From Amorphophallus konjac (lineage: Eukaryota > Streptophyta > Magnoliopsida > Alismatales > Araceae), in contig CM040128.1 of assembly GCA_022559845.1 (NCBI GenBank), forward strand, positions 271,070,698-271,134,697: 64,000 nucleotides of DNA, given 5' to 3'. Under the pieces are notes generated by a model. It ran no database searches. It was not told the origin of the DNA and saw nothing but the letters and a program-made list of their open reading frames with translations. Made by a program: the position numbers and the translations under genes. Within the stretch, counting starts at the first letter, position 1. Each line of letters begins with the position of its first letter. This document shows positions 9,755 through 21,900 of the stretch, in pieces.

Positions 9755-12518
9755 TGTAACGACCCGAGAATCTGATTACTGGGAAGGCCTGATAACCCGA
9801 GACTCGCACTGCTACCCACGAGTCCGAGGACTCGGAATGGTTAAAAGGATGGTGTGGAGACTACACAAGTATCACAAATAATTACAGCACTTAAGCAGTT
9901 TATATAATTAAGCAGGAAATAAACAACATTTTTATTAATACATGGTCCACATGATAACAACAAAATAGCAACAGTAGTCCACAACTAGTACAGAGACAAG
10001 AAAGAAAAGTACAGCTACACGGGACATACCCCGGCTCTGACCTCTGGCACTAACGCTGGGCACCTGAACCACGCAGAGCCTCAGACGCGCTCTCCTGAAG
10101 CCGCTCCTCGCTTGAAACACGGTGAAAACACGCATGGAATGAGTCTCAGAATAAGACTCAGTAGGGATCACTCGAACCCTACCTTGTAAAAGGGAAACCA
10201 CTACGCTAGCGGCTAAGCGAGTACCTCGGAAAGGGAAGCCATACCATTTACAAAACACCGGTTTCACGGCACGAAAATCGACACACGTGCCACGGTGAAA
10301 CGACCGGAACACCACGGCCAACACGACAAAACTCGAAGGTCAAAGTCGCAACGACTGACCGTCTGTCACTCCCGACTCGACAGGAGTACCTCCCACTAGA
10401 AGCACAGTCGGTAGCATCTCCTGACGTCTTACACCGCACCGCAGGTGAACTGCCTAACGTGGTAACGCCTACCAGAGGCATGGACACCGAACAAGTAACC
10501 GTAAACAAGTGACTAGCTGGGGTCACGCCCGTCGGCGTCGGTCCAACCGCCCCCAACCATGTGCACACACACAGACCGTACGTCCTAGGTCTGGCCTCTA
10601 ACTAGTTTTCCCCTGGAGCCGGACTCTGGCTACCGACGAGGGGCCCGACGGAAACCAGTCTAAAAATCATCCTCATGGTAACCTCTCCACCACTCCCTGG
10701 TGGGTCCACTCGCATGCAGGCAGGCTACGACTAGTGGAGGGTCACTGAAGGAGTAGACTCTCAAGTCAACGGAAAACAACGTCTCAACCGGACGGTATAA
10801 GAACGCCCCTCACACCAACACCGTCGCACGGTGACACAAGCCGACAACGACATCTCCCGGTACCTGATGCGCTGCGACGTGGAAATGGATCGACGGTAAC
10901 CCCGGAATACGAACGGGACTTGATAGGATGCTACCTCGCGCAGCTCGGAAGGATCTCTGAGCCATAAGCTCGGTGTCGGGGCAGTGTGGCGTCGGCTCCG
11001 AGTAGTGGGCCAGTAGTGGACCCGGTGTCCCCACCAGTACCGCTCAGTACGACGAGAGACACGCGGACACGACCCGTCCCCTTGAACGGTCAACCCTGGG
11101 CCGCTCAGGGATGTGCGGTAGCACAGGGACCGCACCAGGTTAAATGGCCAGCACGGGACCGTTCTACCCCAGGTCCAAATGAGCAGAAGAACGGCCAACA
11201 TGGGCCCGTTCAACAGATGTGCAGCCAGCTCGATCCTGGCCGCACGTCTCCCAATGGTAATAAACCTGAACGGCTAGTCCTTAGCCGCACTTGGGAAGGG
11301 TGGCTACGGTTCCGCCGTTCGAGGGTTGTGCGGTCCAGATATGACCGCACACCGAGGCAACGACACTAGATGACGTACGGCCAGCACCTGACCGCACGAA
11401 GGGTTATGCGGCCAGCTCCTGGCCGCACACCCCGGTGCACTGTATAACTGTAATAATCAACGGTCGAAAACCCAGGGTTGGGCGGTCGTTATGGGGCTGC
11501 ACCTTAGGATGTGTGATCCCACGATAGACTGCACAAGCCCACTGCGCGTCGAGCCCCAGCCACAGTGCGCCGAGATGATGGACAGCCAGAACGGGGCCGC
11601 ACAAGGGTTATGCGGGTCCTGGTTCGACCGCACATAGCTCACCAGCGTGAAAACGGCGAACCTCACCGGAATCGCCCATTTCGGCCCCAAAACAAGCCCC
11701 ATGAAGGGGGAAACGGTGAGAGAAGGATCCCCAAGCCCCCCTAGCATGCTCCTAAGCCCTTAAACTGTGGAATCGGGGCTTAAAACGGCGGATCGGACGT
11801 ACTCTTCCATCAGCATGGATGACCCTTCCCGGCGTGAAAATAACCCCTCTCGACCTCATCTCGGGCTAAAACTCACGGGGAAGAAAGGCAAGAGGCTAGG
11901 GAACGTCACCCTACCTCCGGTTTGCGACGAGACGCGCCGATCCGAGCTCAATCACGAAGAACACCGTTAGAACCTCGCCTTCCCACGCTTGCCGCACGCC
12001 CGCACGATCGCCTCGTCGTCACCCACGTCGCCGCGCCGTCGCCCCGCGGCCGTCTGCAGCAGGAACGGAGGTCGTCGCGCTCGAACGGGAGAGAGAGAGA
12101 GAGAGAGAGAGGGAGGAAGGAGAAGAAAGGAAGAAGAAGAAAGAGAAAGAAGAAAAGAAAAGGAAAAGAAATGGGAATTTATAGAAAATCTGAAAATTCC
12201 AGAAAATGCCAAAAAATTAAAAATTACATTTCCGGGATCCTCGAAACGCACCGATCGTAACTGTACCATTCTCGCCTAGGTGAACGACCCGGTTCACCCG
12301 CAACGAGGTTCCTAAGGAATTGCCGAAACACACACCGGAAATCGAAAAACACGCGCGGAAAAAGTCACGGACGCACTCTGGGCCTCCGAAATAACTCCGG
12401 ATCGCGTCGATCCGAACACGAAAGTCGAAACGAAATTTCGGACACAGCAAAGTCGGACACTCCAAGAAACTAGATCCGAGACCCACGAAGAAAGATCCGA
12501 AAGGTCTGGGATATTACA
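9755..12518 (-). repeat. Element A 5' LTR
   Basis: 2764 bp, TG...CA, matches 2173-4823 along its whole length with several indels: about 113 bp longer, including an extra block around 10860-11035. It contains the palindrome array at about 11100-11640, a GA run at about 12089-12112 and a minus-strand TATA box near 12176-12184. Confidence 0.93.
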
Positions 12519-12523
12519 TACTC

Positions 12524-13283
12524 CCCACCAGCATACTATCAGACTGATTACCCTCTAGATTACTATCCACCACAGTCTGACTCTCAGCCCATTTATCGAT
12601 CTCCTACATACACTGATCTCAATGAGGAGGATAGATTCGATCAATTGCATCAACTCATCATGGCTAGACAACAATTCTTTGAGGTTGAATGTCAATCCAT
12701 CCAAACCCTATTAGATCAGTTTGCCAAAACCATTAAGGGACAGGAAATGGACCAATTATCTAGCCACTCTAATACAAGTTTTGAAAATAAACTTTCTAGA
12801 CTTAATCAACATATACATCCTCATGATCAACCCGTGGTTTCTCCAGACACACTTGACCTTGAGAATGGGGAGATTGTGGAAATGACACACCATGAAGAAG
12901 TAGAGGGAGCTAGCAATATGGAGCATCAAATTGAGGAGCTCAAGCCCAATTCTATATGTGAAGAGGGTAATGATGAGTTTGGAGATCTTAAGTTGGGGGG
13001 AGAAGAAGAGGAAGGGGAAGAGGATTTACTAGTTAATGATCAAATTTCAATAATTTCCCTTCCTGTATTTGATGAGTCCTTGTTCCAAGTGAAGAACGAA
13101 GAAGATGTGAGGGTGAAGAAAGAATTGAGTGAACTCATGAAGTATTTTTCTTGGGTTAAGGAGGGACCAGATACCCCGCATGAACTTCATCTAGATCGGG
13201 CATCTCTTGATCTAGGGGAGGGTGTTAATCTTTTACCCATTCCTGACCTCAGTGAATCTAAACTCACCTTGGACACATTGTAA
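12524..13283 (+). pseudogene. Element B ORF, 3' segment (acidic protein of unknown family)
   Basis: Starts right after the TACTC duplication at 12519-12523 in the same phase as the segment ending at 2172 and stays open to TAA at 13281-13283. It begins with a P/Y/Q/S-rich stretch, then MARQQFFEVECQSIQTLLDQ, a glutamate-rich middle (EEEEGEEDLL) and EGPDTPHELHLDRASLDLGE. A downstream ATG at 12645 would give 212 aa. Similar reading in the same phase continues after the stop to about 13480, so the original protein was longer. I do not recognise a domain. Its place after the PBS fits a gag-derived or element-specific ORF. Confidence 0.5.
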
Positions 13284-14123
13284 TTAGCTAATTGGCCAGA
13301 CCCACCTGAACCCAATGAGCATCCTTATGTTGAGGATATTTCTTTCATTCCTGATATTTCTCATCTCCTTGACACTAATCATTTAGTGAAAGTCCCAAAA
13401 GTCCCTCACCCTCCAAGCTATTCTCACCTCCACCATATGCAAGTAAATTTTAAAATCGAGGTTGTAGAATAAAATTTGGGGAACAATAAGGTCTACATTA
13501 ACATGTTCAACAATTATAAAGACCTTATGTTTGAAGAGGAATATTTTATAATTGATGACATGATCATTCCTCTTCCACTTTCTGACCGAGGGGTCTGTTT
13601 GGTATGTTAAACCCATCTTGGTATGTAATCGGCCAAACCCAAAATAATGGCTGTTGATTTTTACATGACCCCAACGGAAGAGAAGTTGTTAATCTATGCA
13701 ATTAATGACAAAATTAATCATGATAACAACCAAAATACTTCTAGCCCCCATATTCACATGGTAAATCGTGTCTTCCAGTGGCACAAGGGTTGGAAATTAA
13801 AAGAAGATCAGATAATATGGTGGCTCATTCTTAACGTAACTTGTTGGTTATGGAGTTTATTACGTCTGACTAAAGACGATAAACTTAATGCTCATTGGGA
13901 GGCAACCCAACATTTTTTTTCTCTAAAAATATTATCGAGTCATTTGTATTTTTGTGTCCTTAGGAGTTTGGAGCACCATTTTTTTAAGGAGGCGCCGCCC
14001 CCTTATGTCAGGTTGTATCTATCCTTCCCTAGCTTCTTTTGCCTGCATATCTCATATTTCATATCTTTCGTGTCATTGAGGACAATGTCACTTAAGTTGG
14101 GAGATATATCTGATTTTTTTTAA
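13284..14123 (+). pseudogene. Element B decayed 3' coding remnants
   Basis: Protein-like segments interrupted by stops: EPNEHPYVEDISFIPD at ~13310, MFNNYKDLMFEEEYFIIDDM at ~13502-13561, and an open frame 13647-14123 (FYMTPTEEKLLIYAINDKIN ... HKGWKLKEDQIIWWLI ... HWEATQHFF). Codon drift and stops show no selection. The tract GGGAGGCAACCCAACA at 13896 is a common 3' non-coding block of plant LTR elements. Confidence 0.35.
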
Positions 14124-14971
14124 AAAAATACCCTAACAAGTGTTTCATATTCATATTTCATGATGAAAATTTTTTCTTAGAATGATAGGACTTAGAGTCT
14201 TACTTGTGAGAGTATCAAGTTAAAGGGGTGAATTAATTGGTTATGTCTTTAGTCTTTTCCTCAGAATACACCTGAAATTCTATTGAACTTCTACACAATT
14301 GCACAATAATGAGATTATTGGACTTCAAATATACAGGTGATGGGAATTTTGCTTAGCACTTAGGGATGATTTATTTTCTGCATACTCTTTGAAGAGAAAT
14401 TGTGAGGAAAAAAGCTGTCAGCCAAAAAAAAAAATGAAAAATGTCCCTGATCTTAGTAACCAGGCCTGCTGCACCTAACAAGTGCTGAGGTTCGTGTCAA
14501 ATGGAGAAGGGACCCCTGATCTTAGTAACCGGGCCTGTTTCACCTAACAAGTGTTGAGATTTACGTCAAACGGTGAAAGAGGTGCCAAACCATGTGTAAA
14601 AAAAAAAGGGAAAGGCAGGTGTAAAGCTATCAAAAGTCAAAGATCTGATTGGAAGTGTGCAGAATTAAAAATCATCTTTAAATGAGAGGTAGAAAGCTCA
14701 TTCATCTAGATTGTTTGATAACCACTAGTCAAGTTATATCACTTCTACATAAAGGGATATTTAATTTTGAGTGTATGTTAAGGAAAGGTCTAAACACATG
14801 ACTGATGAAATTTGTTCCGAACACATACTACTTGAACTTGTAATACTCCAAAGTCTAAATCATTATGCATATTTGTTCTTGCCATGAACTGTGACACATG
14901 AGTTCTTGCTAGTACTGATTCTATAATTGTTTACATTGCTAAGAGATTAGTAATGTTCAAGTTGGGGCATG
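14124..14971 (+). other. Element B 3' non-coding region with a duplicated 69-bp block
   Basis: No ORF of note. 14445-14582 holds two imperfect direct copies of a 69-bp unit (CCCTGATCTTAGTAACC..GGCCTG). The region ends in CAAGTTGGGGCATG, a weak polypurine tract directly before TGATAAG. Confidence 0.5.
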
Positions 14972-15670
14972 TGATAAGTATCCATTTTCTATGATAATTC
15001 ATTTCACACACACCATTTTTATGTGCATATAATTAGACAATTATGCATATTTCATAGTTAATCTCAACTTCGCATATAAATTGGGCCTTTCACGTAAATT
15101 GATTAATTTGGTGATATCATTCAATAAAATGGACTTGAGGGTCATGAGCATTAATTCTCCATTGCACAATTATGAGTATTTGTGATTTATGTGCACATTA
15201 TGATAATTTTAATGAACTAAATCAAAATTATGTGTGTACAGGACACTAAAGGTATATGTAGGAAAAGCCAGAGGCAAAGTAGTCACAGGACCACTAGGGA
15301 GAAGCCTTAGGGCACCCTCTCCATCTCATTTCAAGATTGACCAAGTCAAATACAGCTGCCACCTATTTTTGTTGGAGGAAAAAGAAAATTCAAAGATTTA
15401 AATAGAGAGAATCAAGGAAGAAAACGAAGAGGAAATCAAGGAGGAGAATGGGGGGAGAATCCCACCCAAATAGGAAACCTTGGAGGGGGCGCCCAAAACC
15501 TTAGGGAAGGGGGCATCCACCTCCTCTCTATCTCTCTCCCTCATCTCATTCTCCCTAAATCTAAGCCCTCCATCTCAATCTCGCCGGAGTAGGAGATGGG
15601 AGGGGAGGCTTCGTCGGAGGTGGCAGGGAGAGTGGGTGGTGTAGGGAGGGCACTCTCTCTCTCTCTCTCA
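14972..15670 (+). repeat. Element B 3' LTR, 5' portion only
   Basis: Begins TGATAAGTATCC after the PPT-like tract. It has a TATA-like ATTTAAATAG at 15396-15405 and ends in a CT-rich run at 15651-15669. The U5 part seen at 620-1087 is absent, so this LTR is truncated or recombined at about 15670. Confidence 0.45.
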
Positions 15671-16737
15671 AAGTAAGGGTATTTTGGATATTTCTCTACA
15701 CCTAATGATGACAGATGTCATATTGCACGGAATATTGGCCTCCCATCGACGGTAATAAACCACAAGGGTATAATATATTACAACATTTAAGGTTAAATGG
15801 AGAATATTCTTGATAATAAGCTCAAATGTGCGGTACATTTGACATAATCGATACGTCGAGGGATATTTATGTAAAAAAAACACCTTCAATTAATTAATAT
15901 GTGAAGGGATGACTTTTAGAAGCACATCCCCCTGTGTTGTTGGGCAGGTCGGATTCAATCCACACTTAAAAAAAGAGTTAATCGTAAGAGGAATACTAGA
16001 ATGGATGTCACACTTTTTATTCTTTCTTATCTCACTCCTTGTCCGATTTGAAAATTATACAGTAACAGTGAAAAGTACACTTCTTTGATGTCCTCTAGCT
16101 TTACTATGGACCGTCGACCTTAACTATTTTAGCTTGTCCGATCGATCGAACGGTTGAGATGAGAATTGTACACCTTAACATGATTCTAATCCTAATTGTG
16201 ACCTAATTAAGTACTTTAATTAGTCTATCCGATCTAAGTACGGTTGAGATGAGAATTCTAAACAAAGGTCGTAGAAAGAGGAGCAGCATATATAACATGA
16301 TTCTAATCCTAATTAATGTCATCTCATTAATTATTTTTCTTTAGTGGACACATATAATGACAGTAGAAACCTATATCAAATGTTGGGAGAATTACATGCA
16401 TGGCACTTGGACACGTTGATATACAGTAAAATTTCAAATCTACAATTAATTTCATTTTTTTAGGAGAAGGAACGTGTTTAAATATTAGGATTCATATATA
16501 CTTTGATTATTGTTGCATTTATATATGTTGTAAATGTTAGACATGTTTTAACTGAATGTGTAGTATTACAAAGATATTATACAAGTACAACATGTAATTA
16601 TATTCATTTCTTGGCTGAAATTAATTCTCCAATTAGTTTCAAGAAAATCAAGGCTAATTCTTAAACAAGACTTCAATTCAGGCCCATTCTCCATCGACTG
16701 ATAGGCAAAGTTGCTCAGGCGGTAACTGTGTGACTTA
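15671..16737. other. AT-rich intergenic DNA, no gene seen
   Basis: No ORF over 75 codons. A near-duplicate pair occurs at about 16143-16199 and 16226-16314 (GGTTGAGATGAGAATT and ACATGATTCTAATCCTAATT each twice), perhaps fragments of an old MITE. Confidence 0.5.
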
Positions 16738-17040
16738 GGGCCCCTTTGGCTGGAATTGTTCAAGTTATTTTTTTGTAAAATCCCTGCATAAGATAAATGT
16801 CAGAGTATCGGAGAATTTGGACCTTAAAATCTATCCCGAAATTTCATGAGGAGTTTTCGTAGATTATTTAACACCCCTCTTCTTATCTTTTTATCTCCAT
16901 TTCAAAAAGTTCACTCAGCACAAAAATTGAGATAATTTTAGATAATTTAGTTGAGATGAGATTATGCAGGCGATTCCAATCATTTAGTTGAGATGAGATT
17001 ACGCAGGCAATCCCCTAATAATCTCAACCAAATGGACCCT
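16738..17040. mobile_element. Candidate MITE
   Basis: 303 bp bounded by GGGCCCCTTTGGCTGG on the left and CAACCAAATGGACCC on the right. Reversed, the right end reads GGGTCCATTTGGTTG, a 15-base end matching the left at 11 positions. Ends of the GGGnCCnTTTGG type are common in plant MITEs. No coding capacity. No clear target-site duplication was found, so class is unassigned. Inside, a 36-bp block (TTAGTTGAGATGAGATTA...) is tandemly repeated at about 16947-17005. Confidence 0.4.
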
Positions 17041-18679
17041 CGAACCAATATTATAATGAGTTCTTGATCAATAACTGCAAACCAGGATCAACTGATCAAC
17101 ACACTCGAAATTATAAAAGATCCCCCCCCAAGGAAGCAATTACAAAAGCTGCCCAAACCCCAGATGTGTGTGTGTTTGCCTTGGTAGTAGAGAGAAGATG
17201 TACTCCTTTTATTAACAAAAAGCTGCAGAAACTGTGAGCTGCGTGACTCACCAAAACCATGAACATGTTTTAAGTACGTATAAATTAATCAAACCCAACC
17301 AACCCAGAATTATAAAACATCCCTTCCCAATTAACTAACTAATCACGAACAAAAGCTGCCGAAACCCCAGTTGTGTGACTGATCAAGTAGTATGTAGCAA
17401 GGAGATGCAACAGGGACAGCAGATCCTCCATATTGTGAGATGGGCTGCCGACACATGACACAACACGTACCCCCTTCTTCATGGGCCATCCATATATATA
17501 TGTATATATAACATGTGCTTAGGGGTATGCATGCAAGAAACTTTCCAAGATGGCGTCAATGGGGCGTGGGATTCCTGACGTGGGATTTTATTGGTTTAGC
17601 CAAAAGGTTGCGATTAGCATCTGTTTAGTGCAGATAAGTACGTCTCGCCTTTGACTTCTACTTCAGGTGAGCATGGAGGACAGCCCGGCCAATCCACGCA
17701 GCACCCCGGTCCCCCCCCCCCCCCCCACCACTTGCACCCCTTCTCTAAAACCCGCTCCCCAAAACCCCCATTTCCATATTACGGCATCTTAATTATGCTG
17801 GCAGGCTACTAATTATAAAGTGTGAAGTGTGTGTGTGCGTGTCGTACGGTCGTGTCTACTATATGCACTTAATTAAGCGCACTTAATTAAGGACCTTAAC
17901 TAATTCCCTCCTAATCAAGTGAACATAGGGTGGCAGTCGGTCTTCGCCCGTCCGATCATGATCCAAGGATTAATATCGGCAGGACACTTAATCACCCGCG
18001 GTACGTGTTAATTTCCGGAGGCATGATACAACAAGAACCTGCATGTCTTAAGGAAACTAAGACACTTCTAACTCTTCTTCTCCTATGACGCCCCTTAATT
18101 TTAGCATGGCAAAGGGATCTCAGCACCGAACTGATCATGAACTAATCCTCGGGTAATTAAAAAAAACTGATGACACCCACTTGCGGGTGTTGATGGGCGT
18201 ACGTGTACATGCTTTTGTACTACATATACAGAGATGTAAAGATATATACTGTGATTAGTTGAGGTTGGCCGTTGTTGAGATATAAAGATATACTCATTTA
18301 ACCAATACGGGATTATTACCGTGGACATTAATTGGGTGGAGTGGCGAGATAATAAATATATAGAGTTGGGCCAAGAGCATACTCTGCATGTTGAATCCAC
18401 AAAATTACGGTGTTGAGATACACAGGTCCAAGATCATAAGCACATGAATCACAACTCATTTAACCAATACGGGACTATTACCTATGAACTATGCCCAAAT
18501 TCCAACAACATGCTACCATAGTGGACATGGCTCTCGATCCTCATTTTGGGAATAGCTCACACATTCGATACTTCTGTTGCGCAAGGAGAGCATAATTTGC
18601 CTATGTTTGGGGACCCCGTAGTGGGGGTGATCTCGATCGATTAGAGTGTCGCACCGGTCGGTGCGTGTACAGTGCCTCT
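17041..18679. other. Intergenic DNA, no gene seen
   Basis: No convincing ORF. Contains a poly-C run at 17710-17726 and short AT microsatellites. Confidence 0.5.
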
Positions 18680-18972
18680 CAGATCCACACTGAGAGACTC
18701 ATCTAAGTGCACCGTGTAGAGTAGATCTTCCTCCTCCCTCGTCTAGACCCCTACGTCTTGTATACTCGTTCGCCTCCCAGATCTGCACTGAGAGACTCAT
18801 CTAGATGCACCGCGTAGAGTAGGTCCTCCTCCCCCCTCGTCTCGACCCCTACGTCTTGTATGCTCATTCGCCTCCCAGATCCGCACTGAGAGACTCATCT
18901 AGGTGCACCACATAGAGTAGGTCCTCCTCCCCTCTCATCCCAACCCTAAGTCTTGTATACTCATTCGCCCCG
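18680..18972. repeat. 98-bp tandem repeat, three copies
   Basis: Units start at 18680, 18778 and 18876 with CAGATCnnCACTGAGAG, and each ends near TCTTGTATnCTC-TTCGCC. Spacing is exactly 98 bp. Copies differ by scattered substitutions. Not a known rRNA or tRNA. Confidence 0.85.
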
Positions 18973-21900
18973 TGGGGAAAAAAAGAAGAAAAAATTGAGG
19001 GTTTGTTTGTTTTCAGGTCAGGATGATCGATGTTGGTAAATATATACATGGTCAGGGCTCCTCTCATGGGACCGGCAAACAAGCGGACACTTTCCATGGA
19101 CCACGTGATTCCATCATCCAAGGAGGAGAGACCCCTCCCCCACCACCCAACTCCCCCACAAGGACATATTGCCAGCCCAATCGAACAGTGCCCTCCCTTG
19201 CTTCCCTCTCTTATCTATTCACTCTCACTTCCATCGTCTTTCTTGGGTTTTAGGGTTAGCCCTCGACTCCAGATTAATTAGTACTGATGACACTAATGGT
19301 GATATCAAGATGACGGGCTAGCTGTTTCCAATATTCCTTATCGTAGGAGTAGGGTTGACAGCCAAGCCAAGTAGTATACGGCAAACATAGAAAGGGGCAC
19401 ATCGATCTGCGCGCTTCGTCCCCTCCCACCTCTCCTATCGTTGGAGAAGACGATGGACGTTGTTGGGCGGGCCAAGACACAGACAGAAAACCTGGGGAGC
19501 CAAAAGCACCGACGTGGAAGAACCTCCGTCGTCCGATCGGATCGAGGTGATCCTCATGTGATATCTTGTGATGCGTGCTGGCTGTCCTAGCTAGCTAGCA
19601 CGAGTACCCCCAGGGAAGGCATGCAACTTGCTGGGGACCCCTTGGTGAGGGTGACAGATGAGTAGGGGGTTGTTGGCCTCTCTCTCTCTCTCTCCTCTCT
19701 GTGTGTGTGCTTCGAGAGGGGATCGAGAGAGGGGGGGGGGGGGGGCAGTTGCTGCTCTGATCTGGTCACCTTGATCTCCCATTTAAACTCCTCGTTGTTG
19801 TTACTGGTCCCATTAACACCCCCATGCGAGGTTGAGCCATTTAGTACTGTCGGAGCAGCAGGTGGTGGAGACGGAATTAGCTAGCTAAGGGGACCACACC
19901 CGCATTACCCACGTCCCTGCAAAGCCCAACAAACGCTAGCTAGTTGGCCTTTCTTATGGATTTTTTCTCTCTCCCCTTCGTTGGACCATATATATATATA
20001 AATATATATATATATATGTATGATTCTAATATATCTATTTTACTGAAGATTTTATGTATTTAATCAGGTATTGTGAAAGCTACATGATTTTTTTTCCTCC
20101 CTGTGGGAGGTGGCATGGTGGCAAGAGGTGGCACGAATTGAATCATATGATGACATGGTGGATAAATTGTATCGGAAGGGACTGTTCGAATGGGATTGAT
20201 AGAAGTAGCTTGTAGAGAGCGAAAGAGAGAGTGAGAGATAGACACACACATACACACAGAGATTTGGATTAAAGTGATCGAGATGCGTTTTATGATCATT
20301 TTTGGCAGTCAAAGAACTTCTTTTTATTAGAAGTCGATGACTCAGTCAAACTGATACTAACAAAGGCTTTCTTTTGGTGAGTTTTAACATAATTTTGACT
20401 GGTATGAATTTGATAATTAAAATACTGATCTATCTCGAAATCTACAATGACTGTGACGTGTGTAATGGTGAGACTCACGGGTTAGAAGAGAGAAATCTTT
20501 CTTGTTTTGGATTTCGCTCTTTTCTCTCTCTCTGGATTTCCTTTTATCAGGGGGAACTAAAATGGCGAGATCTCGCGCCAGATCTTGAGCCGTCCGATCT
20601 AAGACAATCACAGGATGTAGTAACTCTTGTGCAAGATTCTGCAAAGAAGGAAGAAGACGATCATGGGGCCCAGGGTTATAATCTCGCGAAAAATTCTCCG
20701 ATGCCTAAGTCAGCGAGCGGTAGAAATAATGGGCGAAGGGGGGCGGGAGAGTAGAGGGACACGAGATTGCTCTTCACCGTTTGAAGTGACTGAGCGTGAG
20801 TTATCTTTCCGGAGAGATTCCTTGAGTTTATATAACTCTTCGCTCCCTTCCCGAAGCCAAGGAAGCCTGAGAGATTAGGGGGCGTTACGTCCTTGGTGAG
20901 AGCTCTTCACCGTTTGAGGACTCTTGCCCTCCCTTTATCCTTTTGAGTTTTTTACTCCCAGACAACAAACGTAACATTCGTCTGGATAGGCACTCAGTTG
21001 CGAGGAATACGCCCCACCCCTAAGAGGAGTCTTGGTGGCAAGCTGATCCATAACTTACAAAGGTATCCCCTACTTACGCTGGGGGTCCGAGATTGGGACG
21101 CCCTTTTAAGGAGCATTCGTCCACCTACAGTCGGCTATGCTCGGTCGCTTTCTGGGCTTTTCCCGAGCAGTGGGGGTGCCATCGGTCGGACGTCCGAGTC
21201 AGAGCTAGGTGGACGATGTTGGCCTGAATATTTTAGGCCTTCTGTTGAGTGGGTCCTACTGGGACTATCATTTAATGGGCCAGACATGCCTCGATGGGTC
21301 ATTTGGACCGCATGCATAGTGGGTCGTGAATTTCTCCCTCTCCAGAAACGTTTAGTTAATTTCTTCGTGCCCCGGCCGAGAGTCGGATCATATATTATGG
21401 GATCATTTATATACAGCTAGCCCAAGTACTTGAGAGAGAGAGAGAGAGAGAGCGAGCTTCTAACCTTCAAAAGTCGATATGAGAGGCTTCTAACCTCCAA
21501 AAGTCGATATGCCTACTTAATTAATTAGCACTTGGCACTTGGATGGATAGGGGTGCGCCCCCCACTTAAAAGGCTGGCTGGTGGCCGGGTGACCTCTCTC
21601 TCTCTCTCTCTCACCCTCTTCGTGCGCGAATATGTCCATATCATATTATTGTACGCAGTGCATGGACCTGCTCTGACAGCCTCCTTTTCAACCCTCTCTT
21701 GCCCCATACCTGATAGAGAAAAGGGCCCAAATTCCCTCTTCCCCTCCCGTTTCCCCCCCCCCCCCCCCCCCACCCCAATCTTTGCAGCAGCAACAGTGGC
21801 CCAACATGGACATGGCTGACGAGTCCACACCCACCTCCCTCCCCAACCCCTACTATACCCTACAACTACTTCACCCCTCCCACCTGTTTTTACCTACTTA

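Larger units (their letters stand above)
2173..12518 (-). mobile_element. Element A: degenerate Tekay-like Ty3/gypsy chromovirus
   Basis: Complete insertion: LTRs at 2173-4823 and 9755-12518, both TG...CA, flanked by the same 5-bp target-site duplication TACTC (2168-2172 and 12519-12523). On the minus strand the order is 5' LTR (right), PBS, gag with zinc knuckle, protease, RT, RNase H, integrase with chromodomain, PPT, 3' LTR (left). Gag-pol is broken by several stops and frameshifts. The first ~135 aligned LTR bases differ at nine places, eight of them transitions, so this is an old copy. It sits inside element B. Confidence 0.93.
620..15670 (+). mobile_element. Element B: non-autonomous LTR element (LARD-like), split by element A
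   Basis: Seen: LTR end and PBS at 1087-1110, a degenerate acidic ORF that resumes after element A, a 3' non-coding part with a duplicated 69-bp block, a purine-rich GTTCAAGTTGGGGCATG just before TGATAAG at 14972, and a truncated 3' LTR. No protease, reverse transcriptase or integrase is present. That fits a large non-autonomous derivative needing pol proteins in trans. The U5 sequence of the left LTR is not found at the right end, so the right LTR is cut short near 15670. Element A (2173-12518) is not part of it. Confidence 0.6.

Noticed and set aside
17700..17730. Long poly-C runs here and near 21756, 22940 and 23161 as regulatory features
   Set aside because: Simple homopolymers; their lengths are also unreliable in long-read assemblies.
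20455..21420. Possible solo LTR with a TATA box near 20828
   Set aside because: No pair of TG...CA ends with a matching 5-bp duplication could be fixed.
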